DNA of 64,000 bases from Populus alba (GCF_005239225.2 NC_133293.1:10756333-10820332); one strand, 5' to 3'; shown: positions 22,192 through 36,263, counted from the stretch's first letter. Numbers and translations are program-made. The notes: generated by a model not told the origin, from the sequence alone.

Positions 22192-24146
22192 AATTTAAAT
22201 CTCTTCTAAAACTTTAAATCATCTGAGAATTCATTCTTTTATTTATAATTTTAAATAAGACCTTCATTCGGTTATATTTGTTTTTTTGTTCGTGACAGCT
22301 AGTATTTTTCACTTAAAAATATATATAAAAATAATATTTTATTTATTTATTTATTATATCAAATAATACAAAAACACTAATTATTTTTTTAATAAACAAA
22401 ATGCCAGCCATATTTCCAAACAAGTATGATTTTAGAGGGATGGTTTTAAAAATCACACTGCGATCAACTTAAATGATGTGATGAGGTTGGCCCCACATAC
22501 TCTTCAAGTGCTTTTACCATGGCATGGGCATTTCACTTCCCCTTAGTTATTGAAAAAGTTGAAAAGTCAAAGATGGATAGGTTACGAGGTTAGTTTTGAA
22601 CGAATGAACGAGATCCAACCCAAAATTAGAAGTGAGGGACATTCTCAAATGATATAAGATTCAGAGGAGCTTTGGACCGTTCGCTCAAAGATGGTGAACT
22701 TTTTGTTTATTTCTTATTTGAGTGTTAATACCTTTATTCTTCTTATTTGTATATGTGAACTTTGAATTTTTTTCAATAAAGTATTCCTATTAAATTTTAT
22801 CAAATATATAATGACCTGATTATTAAGTTTATTCCTCAATATAATGACCTGATTATCAAGCATGCACAAATATATCATCTTATTTTTAATCGAGTGTTTG
22901 TACTTTTATTCTTTTCTATTTGAGCGTCCATATTTTTAATTCTTTTTTTTTTTTTGTTTGAGTGTGTGATTTTTTTATTTTTCTATATTTAAATGGTTAT
23001 AATTCTAAAAGATAATATTAATGTGCATTTTGTAATCTTATATAGACCATATTTGTTCATATTAATTAAAATTAAAAATTAAAAAAAAAACAAATAACAA
23101 TATCAATTTATTCAAATAAATAAAAAATAAAATAGTATGTGTAAAAAATAATTTTTTTGGTCATATTTGACTAGGTAATAAAATAAAAAAGGCAACAAAA
23201 AAACGAAATACACATAGGATCTTGATGAAAATTGATATGGACTCGTGCGGGTGTTTGCTTGGATACGTATATAAGATTTAACAAAAAAAAAAATCAACTT
23301 TGTTGTATAATGAATTTATAATTAAATTTAGTAATTGTTTAAAAATAATTATTTTTAACCTTTTAAAATTACAAAGGGGGATTTGTCTGGTTCGTTAAAA
23401 GGAGAAAGAAATCGAGTCGAAACTTTTTTTTTGTCCAAGACTTTTTTCTTTTCTTTTCTTTTCTTTTAATTTGAATAAATTATTATTCTTTTAAAAAACA
23501 ATTATACGACTTGTCAAATATAGCCTACATAAGAGTGCAAAACGGATAGTTGTTAGGTTTCAAAATTAAAATCACTCAATAGATAAATTTTAGAAAGTAC
23601 AAAAATTTCAATGCAATCTTTTGCCATATCTTCAATTACACACTATCATCAAATGCTGTCCTAAGATTTTCACAGTAGTTCTAGATAAAGACTAACCAAT
23701 TGAAAGGCTGCTTAGACCTAATAAGAAATATACACGTCTACAAGATGGTTAAAAAATATTCTATCATTTTGTTTGTTTTGGGAAAAAGAGAGGTTAGAAC
23801 TCATAATCACTGGGTTTCCAATTTAATAAAGTTGAATTGTAAGCCAGGGACTAACGTAGAATCTTTCGTGTTCGTGTGTATATATATATATTTTACTGGC
23901 AGGGTATACTCTGACGACGCTATCATCATATGGGAGAAGTCTGGCATAAAAAACACTAGAACATGTAATCCTATATAAGTTCATATGAAATGATGTAGCT
24001 AGATATATAACCATCTGAAAAGGAGAAGACAGATGTGCACCCACAGACAGGTTTTGCTTCTCTTAAGAGTTTCCTGAGGAAGAGATACAATTACAGCAAA
24101 CAACCGTAGAGTATTCACGTCATCACAAATACATGATGTTACCAGA

Positions 24147-24752
24147 TCACAAATCATAGACTTGCTTGCCTGTGAACTTGACCTCAATTGGGCTAACGTT
24201 CTTTCCGATTGACCTGAAATTTTGGCCCACGCCTTGGCGCCCTGGGTTCACCTTCTCAGGGTAGACACCATCCTTAGGATGCAAGTACTGCACCTCTCCA
24301 TTGGGGAACACCCTGTAAAACTGGTACTTGATCTTGTACTTGGACCTTAGCCTAGTCCCGAGAGCCAAGCATTGCTCCTTCCTGGCCAGCTTGAGCAAGT
24401 TAGGGCCTTCCCTCATGATGGCAGCACCCCCAGTTGGCATTTCAAATATCTGTTCCTTGGGGGAGTCCCATGTTATCACATAAAACTCCTCCACCTGAGC
24501 TTTCCTCAACAGCCCACCAGTGCTTCCACCAAAAATTGGTGATGGGGTACTTGGGTCCAACTCTGGTGGAGTAAAGCCCACCGGAGCCTCTTTGACAGCT
24601 GTTTCCTCTGCAGCAGCAACCTTCATGGTTCTTTGTGGCTTAACATTAGATACTGGTAAAAAAGATGATTGTTTCCATGGAGCAATAGCTTGGCTGCTTG
24701 ATTTTAGGGTGGAGAGGGCTGGAGGAGTAAAGAGAGAGGCTTGAGTTGCCAT
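24147..24752 (-). CDS. psaD: Photosystem I reaction centre subunit II, chloroplast precursor
   Basis: PsaD sits on the stromal face of photosystem I and forms the ferredoxin docking site. This copy is intronless, 201 aa, close to the usual length for plant PsaD precursors. The N-terminal ~45 residues ([15 protein letters not shown]...) are rich in Ser/Thr/Ala with few acids, as in a chloroplast transit peptide. The mature part shows the conserved [34 protein letters not shown] and [14 protein letters not shown] segments and the basic [20 protein letters not shown] and [13 protein letters not shown] region, ending GKQVYDL. The frame stays open for 87 codons upstream, but similarity starts at MATQ, so that ATG is taken as the start. 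Confidence 0.97.
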   Translation of the reverse strand: MATQASLFTPPALSTLKSSSQAIAPWKQSSFLPVSNVKPQRTMKVAAAEETAVKEAPVGFTPPELDPSTPSPIFGGSTGGLLRKAQVEEFYVITWDSPKEQIFEMPTGGAAIMREGPNLLKLARKEQCLALGTRLRSKYKIKYQFYRVFPNGEVQYLHPKDGVYPEKVNPGRQGVGQNFRSIGKNVSPIEVKFTGKQVYDL

Positions 24753-25040
24753 GGCCACGAGGAATTGGAGATTCGAGGGTGTTGAGTGATATGGGTCTGT
24801 AGGAGCGTGCTGGTTCAATAAGATGGAGGAGAAAAGATTATTGATGGAGGTGTTTGTGGGATTTGAGATGTGTGGTGTGTGTGTGTGTGTGAGTTTGGAT
24901 AAGGCGATATGGTCAGACCAATTAATTTCTTGACCTTTGATACGTGGTCTCGCCAGCTTCTTGCGAGCGAGCGCGCGGATTTGGATACGACGGATACGGC
25001 CCAGACCAATCAAAATCCCTGGATCTGATACGTGGGGGTC
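24753..25040 (-). promoter_or_regulatory. psaD leader and light-type promoter elements
   Basis: Two ACGTGG G-box-like cores occur at 24942-24947 and 25030-25035. An I-box-like GATAAGG lies at 24898-24904, and CCAAT-type sequences at 24918-24922 and 25006-25010. A CA/GT repeat lies at about 24877-24892. I see no convincing TATA box close to the gene. That agrees with reports that photosystem genes, including tobacco psaDb, use TATA-less initiator promoters. Binding is inferred only. Confidence 0.45.
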
Positions 25041-26249
25041 CCCAACATCCCTCTTCTTCGTTCCCTTCTCTTAGCATATCTGTTTCCTGGTGATAATGTG
25101 TAGTATTTTCTTCTCTCGGGGTAAGATTATATATTCATTACGATCCATAACAACTGTCAAATGTTGGCAGTTTCGTGTAAAATATGTATTGTAAGATTAC
25201 ATCTTCACATGCTGCAAAAAAAAAAAAAAAAAAGGGTTTATATTATTGAAATAAAAAAGAAGAAGGTCATAGACGACCCAAAACAAAAATTGCAACGGAA
25301 AAGGAATGGACCTGAGACAATAGTGATGAATAGAAAGTCCAAAGGCTCGAAAAAAAAAAATGGGCCCAAAAATCAAAACGCACAATAAAAGAAACGGACC
25401 CCAAGGCCCGTTAACATTAGATTAGGGAGGCAAAACTCCCAGCTTTGACTTGGTGTGCACATTCTGCTTCGTGGAGAAATCTTCTGTGCTCAATACTCGA
25501 CACCTGTCACATGCGTCCAGTGGGAGAGGAGACACCTTGAATCTGGTGTAGTTAGAGAGAGCATCGTCCGTTTCCTTTTAATTCTGCCAAAGCATGGCAA
25601 CGTGGTCCAGTTCAATTCAAGAATGCCAAACTGGCTCTCTTTTATATATATAACCAGCGGAAGAATTATATATGAAGATTTATTTAAGGCATAAAATTTA
25701 ATTTTAAATAAAAAAATTTATGCATATATATAATAAAACATATCAATTGAAGAAATAAATAATCATTACAATACATAAAAATAAAATTTTAATAATCCAG
25801 AACCAAATACAAATTAAAATATTTAATCTTGAAAGATAAAACGTTCAGCCCACCGGTTATGTTCATTAAATTTATTTATTAAAATAATTTTTTTATTGAA
25901 GTCGATAATAATAGAAAAACAAATACAAATTAAATTGTTGGAATAAAATAAAATAAAAATTATATAAAATTACATATAATAAAAATATTATTCAAAAATA
26001 ATTTTATTTTATTTTTTGAAGATAAAAAAATAATTTATAGATGAATGCATTACTAGAAAGGCACACCACACATTTCCTGCTATTTGTAGATGCTTGCAGA
26101 TGCACTTTACCTTCGACAAATCATCAACGAAAGAAAAACCTGAACGCAAAAAATATTATCTGACCGCCTTTTTACTTGGCCATCACACCATTTTTAAAAC
26201 CTACTATCTACCTGACTGCCTAAAAGAAATACTAGTTGGATCCAATGAA
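25041..26249. other. Intergenic region between psaD and LOX
   Basis: No supported gene. There is a poly-A run at 25217-25234, a moderately GC-rich block at 25380-25640, then AT-rich sequence. The last ~200 bases before 26250 are probably the LOX 3' UTR. Confidence 0.55.
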
Positions 26250-29200
26250 TTAGATTGACACGCTGTTAGGAATGCCCTTGCCGGTGAGTCCACCCTCTCT
26301 GGAGTAATCTGTGGTGTTAGGAAAGAGTAGAGTGTAAGGAACTTGTACAGGCCCAACTCTGTTTTTCCATCTCTTGTCATTGTTCATATCCATGATTTTG
26401 TTTTCAATTTCTACCAGCTTCCTTCCAAATCTCTCGAATGCTGCCAGCAGTTCACTATCTGAAGTCCACTCGGGAGTGTCTCTCTGTCCAAGGTAAACCT
26501 CATCAGTCGAATGTCTTGATAAAATCTCAATCAGTGATACACCGAGTAGGGTTTGTAGCTGGGCTGTGATTGTTTTCAGGAAGGCTGCATCTGGATTTTT
26601 CGCAAGCTCATCGTACTCAGGGGTCCCTGGCTCAGGCATGAATCGACGGCTTACGGTGGGGCGGTTAGGGAGGTAGCCAGCATATGGATATTGCCCAAAA
26701 TTGACAGCTGCATGGAGGGCCGAGGCTATCCATATGATAACGGTGCATGTTTGTGTGACATCAGCGAGTGTCTGCATCTCAGGCCACCATGGTTCATCCT
26801 TCTTGTCACCATGGCCGACATTACGGATCTCTGCCCACCATGATTGGAGTTCAATATCACCTTGGATCAAATCATCTGTGGGGTAGTAGAAAGCACAATA
26901 TTCCTTGACCCATGTTTCAATTGCTGACCAGATTTTTAGCCCATCAACAGCATAGGGATAATCTTCTATCAGAAGTCTGAGGCCATGTGGCTGGCTTGAA
27001 TCTTGAACTGCCACTCCTCTTGATGATAGCGAAGTTGGATAGATTTTAGTTTGGCTTTCGATAAAAAGTAAAGATAAGAGCGTATTTTTATGGTTTAAGG
27101 TTCGGTGCTTTACCTTTTGATGAGATCTGCAGGGAGTGCCTGCTCGGTGAAAACCCAGTTCTTGTAAACAAAAGAAGACATTTCCATTGCATATTTGGCT
27201 GGGAAAACAGTTCTCTCCAGTACTCCACCAGCATTGATGAGGATCTGCCTAGCCAAGGCATTTATATTCATCGTGTCACGAAAATGAGGATGCAAGAGCT
27301 TGTTGATGGGGTGAATAACACTCAATTGTCTGTTTGTGGCAATTACAAATGGCTCTATTACAGCATGAGTGTTCAGCCTGCAAACATGAGCAGAATCAGC
27401 CCGGTGAATTCTTAATTAGAATAAGCTTCAAGTTATGCCATTATGAAATCCCTTTTGATTTGGAATCATACCAGTGGCTAACAAGCTGGTGGTATCCAGA
27501 ATCATTTACAGCCGCATAAGCTTTGGCCAGTTGCCATACTGAGCCTTCAACACCATGTTCTGCTGGGGTGAAAACCTTGCTGACAGCGCCATGATGGTCC
27601 CCTTGTGGATGTGGTAGACTCAACTCAATTGCCAATGGCTTCAATGTCCCGTCATCTTGAAGCAACAGGATTGTTCTAGAGGCATAAGTCTTTGTGCTGG
27701 TTGAGTTTATTCGCCTCAGGTATGGTGTCAATGCATCATGATGATCCAATATATACAGCCTGTTGCTTTTGAGTGCCTAAATCAGAAAAATTGAAACATC
27801 CATTTTTCAGGTAGACAACCTTGAGTGTTCCTTGATTCTAATGTTGAATGCATAGTATAGATAAGGACGTCAAAGAAATGAATCATGATTAGTACTTGAT
27901 CTACGGTTAGGCCATTCATGTTCTCTTCTATTAACTCTTTTCTTATTGAGCTGTTCTGATTTCCGTATGCTTTAGGGTCTAGCTTGCTGGCTGGAGGAAA
28001 CTCCTGCAGGTATATTTTACTAATTTATCAAGCTTTAAAGATCATAAAAAAATAATCATCAGGTAGTCTAATGCAAGTTGTGTTTTACTTGGAGGCGACT
28101 AATGATAACTGGGTTGACTCCAGCAAGCATTTCCCGTGCAAACTCTTCATCTGTCCTCCAAGCAGACTTGTCCCCTGAAACCATACCATGAAAACCTCAA
28201 ATTTCCAAGTACTGTATACACGAAGTGAAATTCTAATTATTGCAAGCTAACTGGGAGAAAAAAGTTTTCATTAGTGCACCTTTGATAACATCAGGCTTTG
28301 GGAATTTAAGGAGCCGCTCTCCATCATTACGAACAAGTTCCCTGAGCATCTCCCAGGGGATGTGATCCCTTATTTTATGGAGAGTGGGTTTATTTGGTAG
28401 CTTAACTCCCCCTTCATAAAGGTTTAGTACATCTTCAAAGGTGTCAAATTCGTTGATAGTTTTGTCACATAAAGATTTGATCTCCGGGGGCAATATCTGA
28501 ACCAGGGATTTCAGAGCATAGGCAAGAAAATCTGAAAACTTCAAATGCCCAAACCGTTCATCTCTTGGAACATAGATGTCCAGACTTAAAAGCGGCAATC
28601 TTTTTTCAGTACGGGGGTCTGTTAAAATGGTAAAACTAAATTGCTGATTGTGAATTGACAAAAACGCATGCATCCAACATTCTTACAAAAGTAACTCAGC
28701 GAACAGATACTCTCTATGCGCTATACTTGCATGCTCTATCCTACTAGAGATTCTGAGACCCCATGTAGAGTCGCTAGATATAAATGTATGTCAAGAGTGA
28801 TTTAAGTTTAGGTTTCTAACCAGTTTTTGTTTTTCTCCGACCCGTTCTTCCTCTTCGGGGATATGGATACTCTTCCGTTCCTCCAAGAATAGGGCGTGCA
28901 TATTCTTCACCCTTGTCTGGATTCCCCAAATCGTTGTAGTAATCGTAGTCATAGACTCTATCCCACTCCTTCAGCTCACCTTTTCCATGTCCACGGAGAT
29001 TTAAAAGCTCTTCTTCTCTATATAACCGCAATGGCTCAGGTGTTTGACATGGAAGATATGCCTGATGCAAAATCCGTCAACATGTTCATGAATCCACCTT
29101 TTTATCCAAAACCTGCCTTGATACATTCGCAAAACTTTCGGCACTAGGAGTTGGCCTGATACACAGATCATGAAGGAAGAAAAGGTACAAAAAGGAAGTG

Positions 29201-30546
29201 GTAGTGAAAGCAACAACAAAGAAAACAATTTAACACCATTATGAAGATGGTCATGATCGAAAGAAAAACTCAGAGTTGGGGAAAGTGCAGTTCTAGCTGG
29301 AAAATAAACAGTGGTTTGTGATTTTGCCTGCAAAAGGAGGGAATAAAATATCGAGGTTCTAAATAATTGAGGTTAAAAAGGCAACAATCATGATAAAAGG
29401 CACTAACTATACGGCCCAGATTGACATAAAGCACACATCCTGGCTCTAGACTATTCACAAAAGTAGCACAATAAAACATAATTTTCGGCACACAATCTCC
29501 TATTTATTGGATTATTCGAAAATCTAATTACCTTATTAGAGAAAAACACACGATTATACTTGTAACGATGCGACGGATAAACCCAAGAATTGCAGATGAA
29601 AAGCACCCGACCATGGCCAGGAACATCTTCTAGAGCGACTGTCTTGAGATAAAGCTGGCTGCGGTGATTGTTTTTAATGATGATGGCCCCAGGAAGGCCC
29701 ATGTTTTCATCCCATTCAAAAGTAATTGTGAATACAGTCTCTCCAGCTGTTAATGGTGTTCTTGTGGTAACCCACTTCTCTACGGATGCTACTTTTCCAA
29801 GCTTCCCTCGCAAGCTATCTGCTAAACACCACAAAATTCCCAGTTTTAGCCTAATCAAACTTGATTTTGATTCTGTTATTGCAAACTTTCTTGGCAAGAT
29901 TAAACAAGAAAGAATATTCAAAGCCAACTTCAACAATTATAATTTCTTAATCTCGCATGTAACTAGTAAATCCTTAGCGATCACTTTCTCAGAATAAACA
30001 AACAAAAAAATCATCAGCTACTAAAAAAACACAATTCAATTGTTTCCCCGAAGACCTGAATTTGGAGTGAAACTACTAGAAAATTCTCCATCGTGTGTTT
30101 TTTCCTCTCGGTTGTCTGGCAACAGAGAGAAGTGAACAGTGGCTAGAGGATGACGGTGAAGTTATTTGCTGTTTGGTTAAAAAAAAAGTCATTTTATCTT
30201 TATTCAAGAAGCTTCACTACATTATTCTCTTTTCCTCAAATCTTTTGGGCAATAGTGCCATTCAAGAAACTTAAGAGAGGCTGAGGGAGGGAGTAGGCTA
30301 ACCTGGGTCTTGATGAACAGCACTAACAAGCTGCATAGACACACCTTTGCCCAACAGCTCATAAACCCGATCAAGAAACGAAGCTTTTATATCATGGAAG
30401 TCCAAAACGTTCTTTTTCATCAACACCACTGTGCCCTTGATCTTCCTTCTCCCTTCCACCTCATTGCCTTTGGCCTTGTTCTTAGGCTGCGTACAGAACC
30501 TTTCCATTACTTTGTGAAACATCTCTGAGACAGGGCAGAACCCCAT
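26250..30546 (-). CDS. LOX5: Linoleate 9S-lipoxygenase (LOX1/LOX5 type)
   Basis: Non-haem iron dioxygenase that adds oxygen to linoleic and linolenic acid, feeding the oxylipin pathway. Nine exons, read 5' to 3': 30546-30303, 29818-29532, 29061-28821, 28618-28280, 28174-28089, 28003-27896, 27776-27472, 27377-27114 and 27018-26250, giving 880 aa. The N-terminal PLAT/LH2 beta-barrel covers about residues 30-180; the rest is the catalytic domain. Iron ligands are all present: H536 and H541 (SHWLNTH), H727 and N731 (SALHAAVNF), and the C-terminal I880 (PNSVSI). T593-V594 is the pair typical of 9-lipoxygenases, and A579 predicts the S product. No transit peptide is visible, so it is probably cytosolic. 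The N-terminus and FFSNKAYLP resemble Arabidopsis LOX5; the exact orthologue is not proven. Confidence 0.95.
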
Positions 30547-30633
30547 TTGGAAAGCTCAACAAGAAGAGTAACCAAGATTCTTAGAGTAAGGTGATGTAAA
30601 GAGGGGTGGCACCTAGAGGCCAAGTTTATGGGA

Positions 30634-30639
30634 TATATA
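30634..30639 (-). promoter_or_regulatory. Probable TATA box of LOX
   Basis: TATATA lies 88 bases upstream of the LOX start on the minus strand, a normal distance for a short leader. Confidence 0.5.
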
Positions 30640-32254
30640 GCCAGATTGGCTTCTGTGCGGTGTGTTTGTTGCGATATTCAGTGGTTTTTTTCTTGGATTT
30701 ATTTAAGTCTTGGTCTTCCCCGAAGGATCTTAAAATACAATCGATGTTGACAACTAATAGTGGGGTCCCGAAGGAATTTAAGTATTTATCTCTTTATTAA
30801 TCCAAAATTAAGGTGGAACCTTTTTTTAATGCCCACACATTCACGTGTACGCATTACTTTAATATTTATGAATGTGGATAACCATCTCAATCCATACATG
30901 ATGCATCTTTAAAGATTGTTAGCTTATGAGAGTTGATGCTTTCATGCCAGCCTGTTGGATTAAGTTAAAACTAAGTTTCTGTCGGAGTAGTTGTTGCCTA
31001 GATTTAAATGACTCACCTGACCACTCTTGCTGGACAATTACTGTGGAGAAAGTATATAATTATAATTCACCAGTGCTAGGTCAGTATACAAGTTAAGGTT
31101 AGCCAAATCCAGTATAAACATATGCTAATGAGGTTTATGTATAATTGATGTCCCTCGCTATTGTGAGTTCTAAATATGTATAATTGATAGCTAGAACAAT
31201 GGTTTTGTGACTTGGATTAAATTTGGTAGTGATCAAGATGAACAAGCTAGCCTAACTGGAGATCTCAGCTGTGAATTTGGCGAATCAAAGGCCTCGTATT
31301 TGGGTTTTGATTATACTTTAAGTGTAAATTACTTGCCTTTTTAAGGTACCAAGAAGTCAAGAAAAGAACTGCTACAGCCTCACGTGGCAAACATAAGCCA
31401 TCCGACACACAGTAGATCGAGCAAACTTGGACAGGAGCCTGTCAATGAGCCCCCGATTGTTTGCTAGGAATCGCCACGAGATTTCCCCTCATGTGCAGGA
31501 CATGACTAACCGTGCAAGAAAAACCCCGGCCTGCTCAGGGCAACTAGCCAATAATATTTAGCCAGCATAGCTTGCACGACCCGGGAAGCCAGCCGTCTGA
31601 GCTGGGTTTAGACGTCTTGTCCATGCTCTCCTCAACTTCGTTTTCATTAGTCATGACGAAGAACAACGCGATGGAGATGAAGTTTCGTGAGAAGTAATAA
31701 TAGCAGTTGACAGTCCTCTCTTCTCCAGAATAGAAAACAAAAATGCGCATGCTCCATTTGGTTTTCTTGAAAAGAACAAGAAATCCGGTGAATCGATGTT
31801 TGGTTTTTGCGGCTTACCATCTTGCTGGTAACATAGGATACTCTCCTCTCCTGGTCTCATTTTTTCCCTTGGAGAATGGATTGCACTTGTGCATTAGCAG
31901 CATGACAGCGGAGGCTAAAACCCAGAAACACTCGGTGGTTGTTGTGGTTTCTGGGCCTGCCCATTATGAATTGGATGGTCAATTATGGCATTTTCTTGAT
32001 TGTGAAGTAATAAGAACTGAGATTTCTAAAAATCTGGAGCAATTATTGTTAACTTTGGAGGAACATGTAAGGAAAGAATAAATTAAATGGGGTTGAAGTT
32101 AAACAGGTGAGGTTGATTGATTAATGAGCTGAAATAAACGAGTTTTTCTACCAGGATTACATAGCTAGTTCAGAAAGAAAAAATATATATAAATTCAATG
32201 ATGCCATTTGGGTTTTCTTTTCTCGGTATAATCCACCGTTGCATCATTTCATAA

Positions 32255-32425
32255 TTATTTTCAGGTTCAATTATTTTTACGGTTGAAAATTATTTTTTAT
32301 AGGAATTAAATTATTATTTTTTTATTGTTTTAATTTTTAATATTAAGAGTAAATTTTAAAAATAAAAAATATTATTTTAATATTTTTAAATAAAAATTAT
32401 TTTAAAAAATAACTATTATAACACT
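32255..32425. mobile_element. AT-rich MITE-like copy
   Basis: It shares the AAAAATAAAAAATATTATTTTAA core and the TTTAAAAAATAAC end with the copies at 36060-36263 and 52727-52941. The boundaries are approximate. Confidence 0.5.
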
Positions 32426-33114
32426 ATCCATTATTGTTCTAGACCTTTTCAGTGCCAACCTTTTCATATTCCGAACTCTTACAGATATTCCTAATCTTGC
32501 GCTAATTTTTTTGTCTTCAATTTTTCGAGGATGTAAAATAAGACCGAGGGGTTCCATAATGCAAGGAGCAAATTTCCTGACATAATTAACCAACATGTTT
32601 CTGTCCCATATGGAAGTGATCACATGAGCGCGTGTAATGGCCACTGACCACTGGCCAGGCTGCCACTACTTTAAAGTGGATTTATTAATAAAAACCTGCA
32701 AGCGTCGTTTCGGCCTACCCTCGTAACCTCTTTGGCCACAAATCTTCTTCTATCAATACGCGGAAGTGCTGTCATCAAATTAAACTATACCTTCCTTTTT
32801 CTTCTTTTTCTTTTTTCTTTTTTTTTTTGCTGACATGAGATCCTTGCGGACCAAATCCAGGAATCTCCAGATGAATCAATTTTTTATTATTAGTACAGAT
32901 ATCAAACAATTTCCATGCTCAGCTAATATTTGGTCAACCCCCTGGGACCAATAGTGCTCACTGTTCAGAACTTGGATATGAAAAAAAAAAATATCAGACC
33001 TCAAAGATTAAGAGATATGATCCATATGCATCTTGATTTGTGAAGTTAATCATGCTAAAAAAATCGATTTAAATTAAACATATATATTAATTTGTGAAGT
33101 TGTAAGATTTATAT

Positions 33115-33300
33115 TTTAGGGTGTTTGAGATAATAATAGTAGTTATTTTTAAAATATTTTTTATTTTAAAATGAATTAAAATAATATTATTTTTATTTTT
33201 AAAAATTTATTTTTAATATAAACAAATTAAAATAATTTAAAAATACATAAAAAATAATTTAAAGTTAAAAAAAATTAAAATCTTTTAAAATTCCAGTTCG
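33115..33300. mobile_element. AT-rich MITE-like copy, opposite orientation
   Basis: It starts with GTGTTTGAGATAATAATAGTAGTTATTTTTAAAATA, the reverse of the end seen in other copies. Diverged; boundaries are approximate. Confidence 0.45.
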
Positions 33301-36059
33301 GCAAATACCCCATCACCAATTGAACTTGATAATTTAAAAATTTTGTACAAAAATATAAATTTTTATTGTAATACAAAAATAATTAAATGATCTTTTGATT
33401 AGTGATCTTGACCATTCTTAATTTAGTAGTATTCTGTTTTTAAAAATGCATTCTTTCCTCATTCTTTACATTTACTTTTCTTTTTCTTTCTCTGTTTCTC
33501 GCAGGAGAAAAAAAATAGAAAGGGATATAAAATTGATGAAAATACTAAATTAAAAACATTAAGATTGATTACATGGTTTCTAAAATGATTGATTATTTTT
33601 ATTAATTAACTCATGGGAAAAATAATACAACTGCAGACGGGATAGAAAAACTAAATAAATGTGAATCGAATTAGTCAAATCCTCTACCCTGTAGAGGGCT
33701 TTTAAACAAGTTACTAGATTGGTGTTCTGCATTTTATTGCTGGATGAGTCGATTTTTTTATAATAAAAAAAAAAAATAATATTCTGCTAGCTTTTTAAAA
33801 GAAAAAAAAGTTCATAACTCAGAGTTGTAAGTTATATTAATCTAATAAATTGTTTCATTGAATTATATGATATAAAAAAACAATTACATTAAATGGATTC
33901 AATTTTAAAATACAAAATGATAATAATGGAAAAAAAAAAAAAACACTCTGTGTTAGAAAGGACAAAAAACTATAGAGTTGAATTCCAAGATAACTCAATG
34001 TTAAACAACAAAAATTAAAAAAAATAATAACAAAATAAAGCTTCTCGAGTCAATATGAGCTAGTGTGGCAAACTTCCAACCCTAGATACTGGACAACTTC
34101 ATATAAAAAAAAATTGAAAAACAATATAATAATAGACTATTTCTAACAATTCAAGTGTTGATGGATAAAATTAAAAACAAAAACAATTAACAAAAAGAAG
34201 CAAAAACAAAACACTTGTAAATCAAGGTAAGGCCATCAAACCTCGCAAACCGAATCATGCGAATGAGATAACTTAATAAAAGGGGAAATAAGAAAAATGA
34301 TGAAGCTTGATTTAAAAAAAAAAAAAAAAACACTACTTTTGAATAAAAAAACTTGAGAATGATATAAAAAAAATCATAGAAAAACACTTAAGTTAACAAA
34401 CCAAACTTGTTGCCCCTATTCATGAGATTAGGGTAGCTTAATTGAAATAAAATCACAAAGCTCATTTTTTAAAATAAAAAAATAATTCCAATCAGTATTA
34501 ACTTTTTAAATTCGTGACCCGAGTCATTAAACTAAACCATCCCATTTGAAAAAACATACGAAGCTTAATTCCTAACAAATCAAATGTTAAATGATAAAAT
34601 TAAAAAAAAAATTAATTATACAAAAGGATCTAAACAAAAAACAATAATTAAAAGAATAAAAACAAAAATTAAAAATAAAAAATAGATGAGAGGACAACTT
34701 ATAATTCTGAATTTAAGAAAAAATTGAAAAGAAAAATCAAATTGACAAAAAAAATCAAAGACAATAAATAAATAAAAAAGGACTAGATTTGAAAAAAAAT
34801 AACAAAATTATAATTATGGATTCAACGATAAAATAAAAAATAAATCAAATTTTGATAAAAGAGCCGGTAACAAAAACTAAAAATAAGGATAAAAATTAAA
34901 GTATTAGTTAATAACACTATAACTTTGGAATTTTGAATTATCATCAAGAATGAGAGAGAAAAGTGAAAAAGAAAAAAGAACATGTGCTTAGCAACACATA
35001 TACAGAACAACATGCTCTGCCACATGTGAAAGGCGATGTTTTGATGCTTTAAACTTCGTTGCAAAAGCTATTGTTCGGATGCCGTACGCACTGTTTGAAG
35101 ATCGTGAGCGCCTCCACCCGCTAGCGTGTGCAGTTTTGATTTTCAAATTATATTTTATATATATTAAAAACATTATTTATTAATCAACTCGATAATAACT
35201 AAAAAATTATGATCAAAATATAAAAAAATTATTTAAAACTAGTTAAATAAGTTTCGTTTTAAAAATAATTTAATCATTTCAATATACTTATAAAATATAA
35301 AAAAATATACTTGCACCCGATTAATTTAACAATAACTAATAAAATTTATTAAAATATAAGGGTTCATCAATTGTTTTTTAGAATATTAAATTGGTTATTA
35401 CACCTCTCTTTCCCCCCTACACACGTGATATGTTTTCACCTTAGGTTACCTGATATTCTTGCTGGCTCAGCTGTTTCTTGGAATCTGGCAATATAAAATA
35501 AGATCAGATTTAGTATGATCACATGACAATATAAAGTAATTTTTATTTACCAGATCTAGACCCGTATGGTTTCAGGATACACGATTCACGACAACGCCAC
35601 CTCGTTTCAGTGTACTAAGCAATTACTGGCTTTCCAATCAAAGAGGAGTAATTTCTCGGTTTTCTATTTCTTGTACTCATCTACCTACAGCGAAACTTTA
35701 TTAATACATGCAGCTTCGTATATTATAAAATCGTCATGGTTTTAACTTTGATTTACTGAGTATCTATCCCGTCCTTGTTAAAATAAAAAATTCAATTAAG
35801 TCCCTTCTGGGCTATTTCAAGTTATTTTTCATATATTGAAATCAAACCCGTCTCAAAATTGTAGCTAGCTCTCATCTTGCAATCAAATTTTTTTTTCCTT
35901 TTTTATGTTACCTGAAATCAGTTTCACATATCAAACTAAATTTACTTCATCAATAGATTTCCGGTCCAGTGACGACAAAAAAATTTACGAGTTCAAATCC
36001 TTTTTATATAAGATTAAAAAATATTTTATTATAAAAACATATTAAAGTAGTTTATCATC

Positions 36060-36263
36060 TTTGATAGCGTTTGTTAATGAGATTGAAATTATATTTCTTA
36101 AAATAATTAATTTTTTTTATTTAAAATTAATTTTAAAAATATTTTTTGGATCGTTTTAATGTGCTGATGTCAAAAATTATTTTTTAAAAATAAAAAATAT
36201 ATTATTTTAATCTATTTTCAAGTAAAAAACACTTTAAAAAATAATCACTACCACACTATCAAA
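36060..36263. mobile_element. MITE with 8-bp terminal inverted repeats (best-preserved copy)
   Basis: It starts TTTGATAG and ends CTATCAAA, a perfect 8-bp inverted repeat. The interior has TCGTTTTAATGTGCTGATGTC, then AAAAATAAAAAATATATTATTTTAATC, then an AAGTAAAAAACACTTTAAAAAATAATCAC end. Non-coding. The same blocks recur at least eight more times in this window. Confidence 0.7.

Larger units (their letters stand above)
19973..24146. other. Intergenic region between the HAD gene and psaD
   Basis: The first ~150 bases are probably 3' UTR of the HAD gene. After that I see no supported gene. A GC-richer block at about 20540-20830 has a 92-codon ORF that I do not recognise. There is a long TA run at 21075-21117 and many A/T tracts. 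The last ~140 bases probably hold the 3' UTR of psaD. Confidence 0.6.

Noticed and set aside
31743..32081. 112-codon plus-strand ORF overlapped by minus-strand ORFs
   Set aside because: Not recognised, and competing ORFs on the other strand show only that the block is GC-richer.
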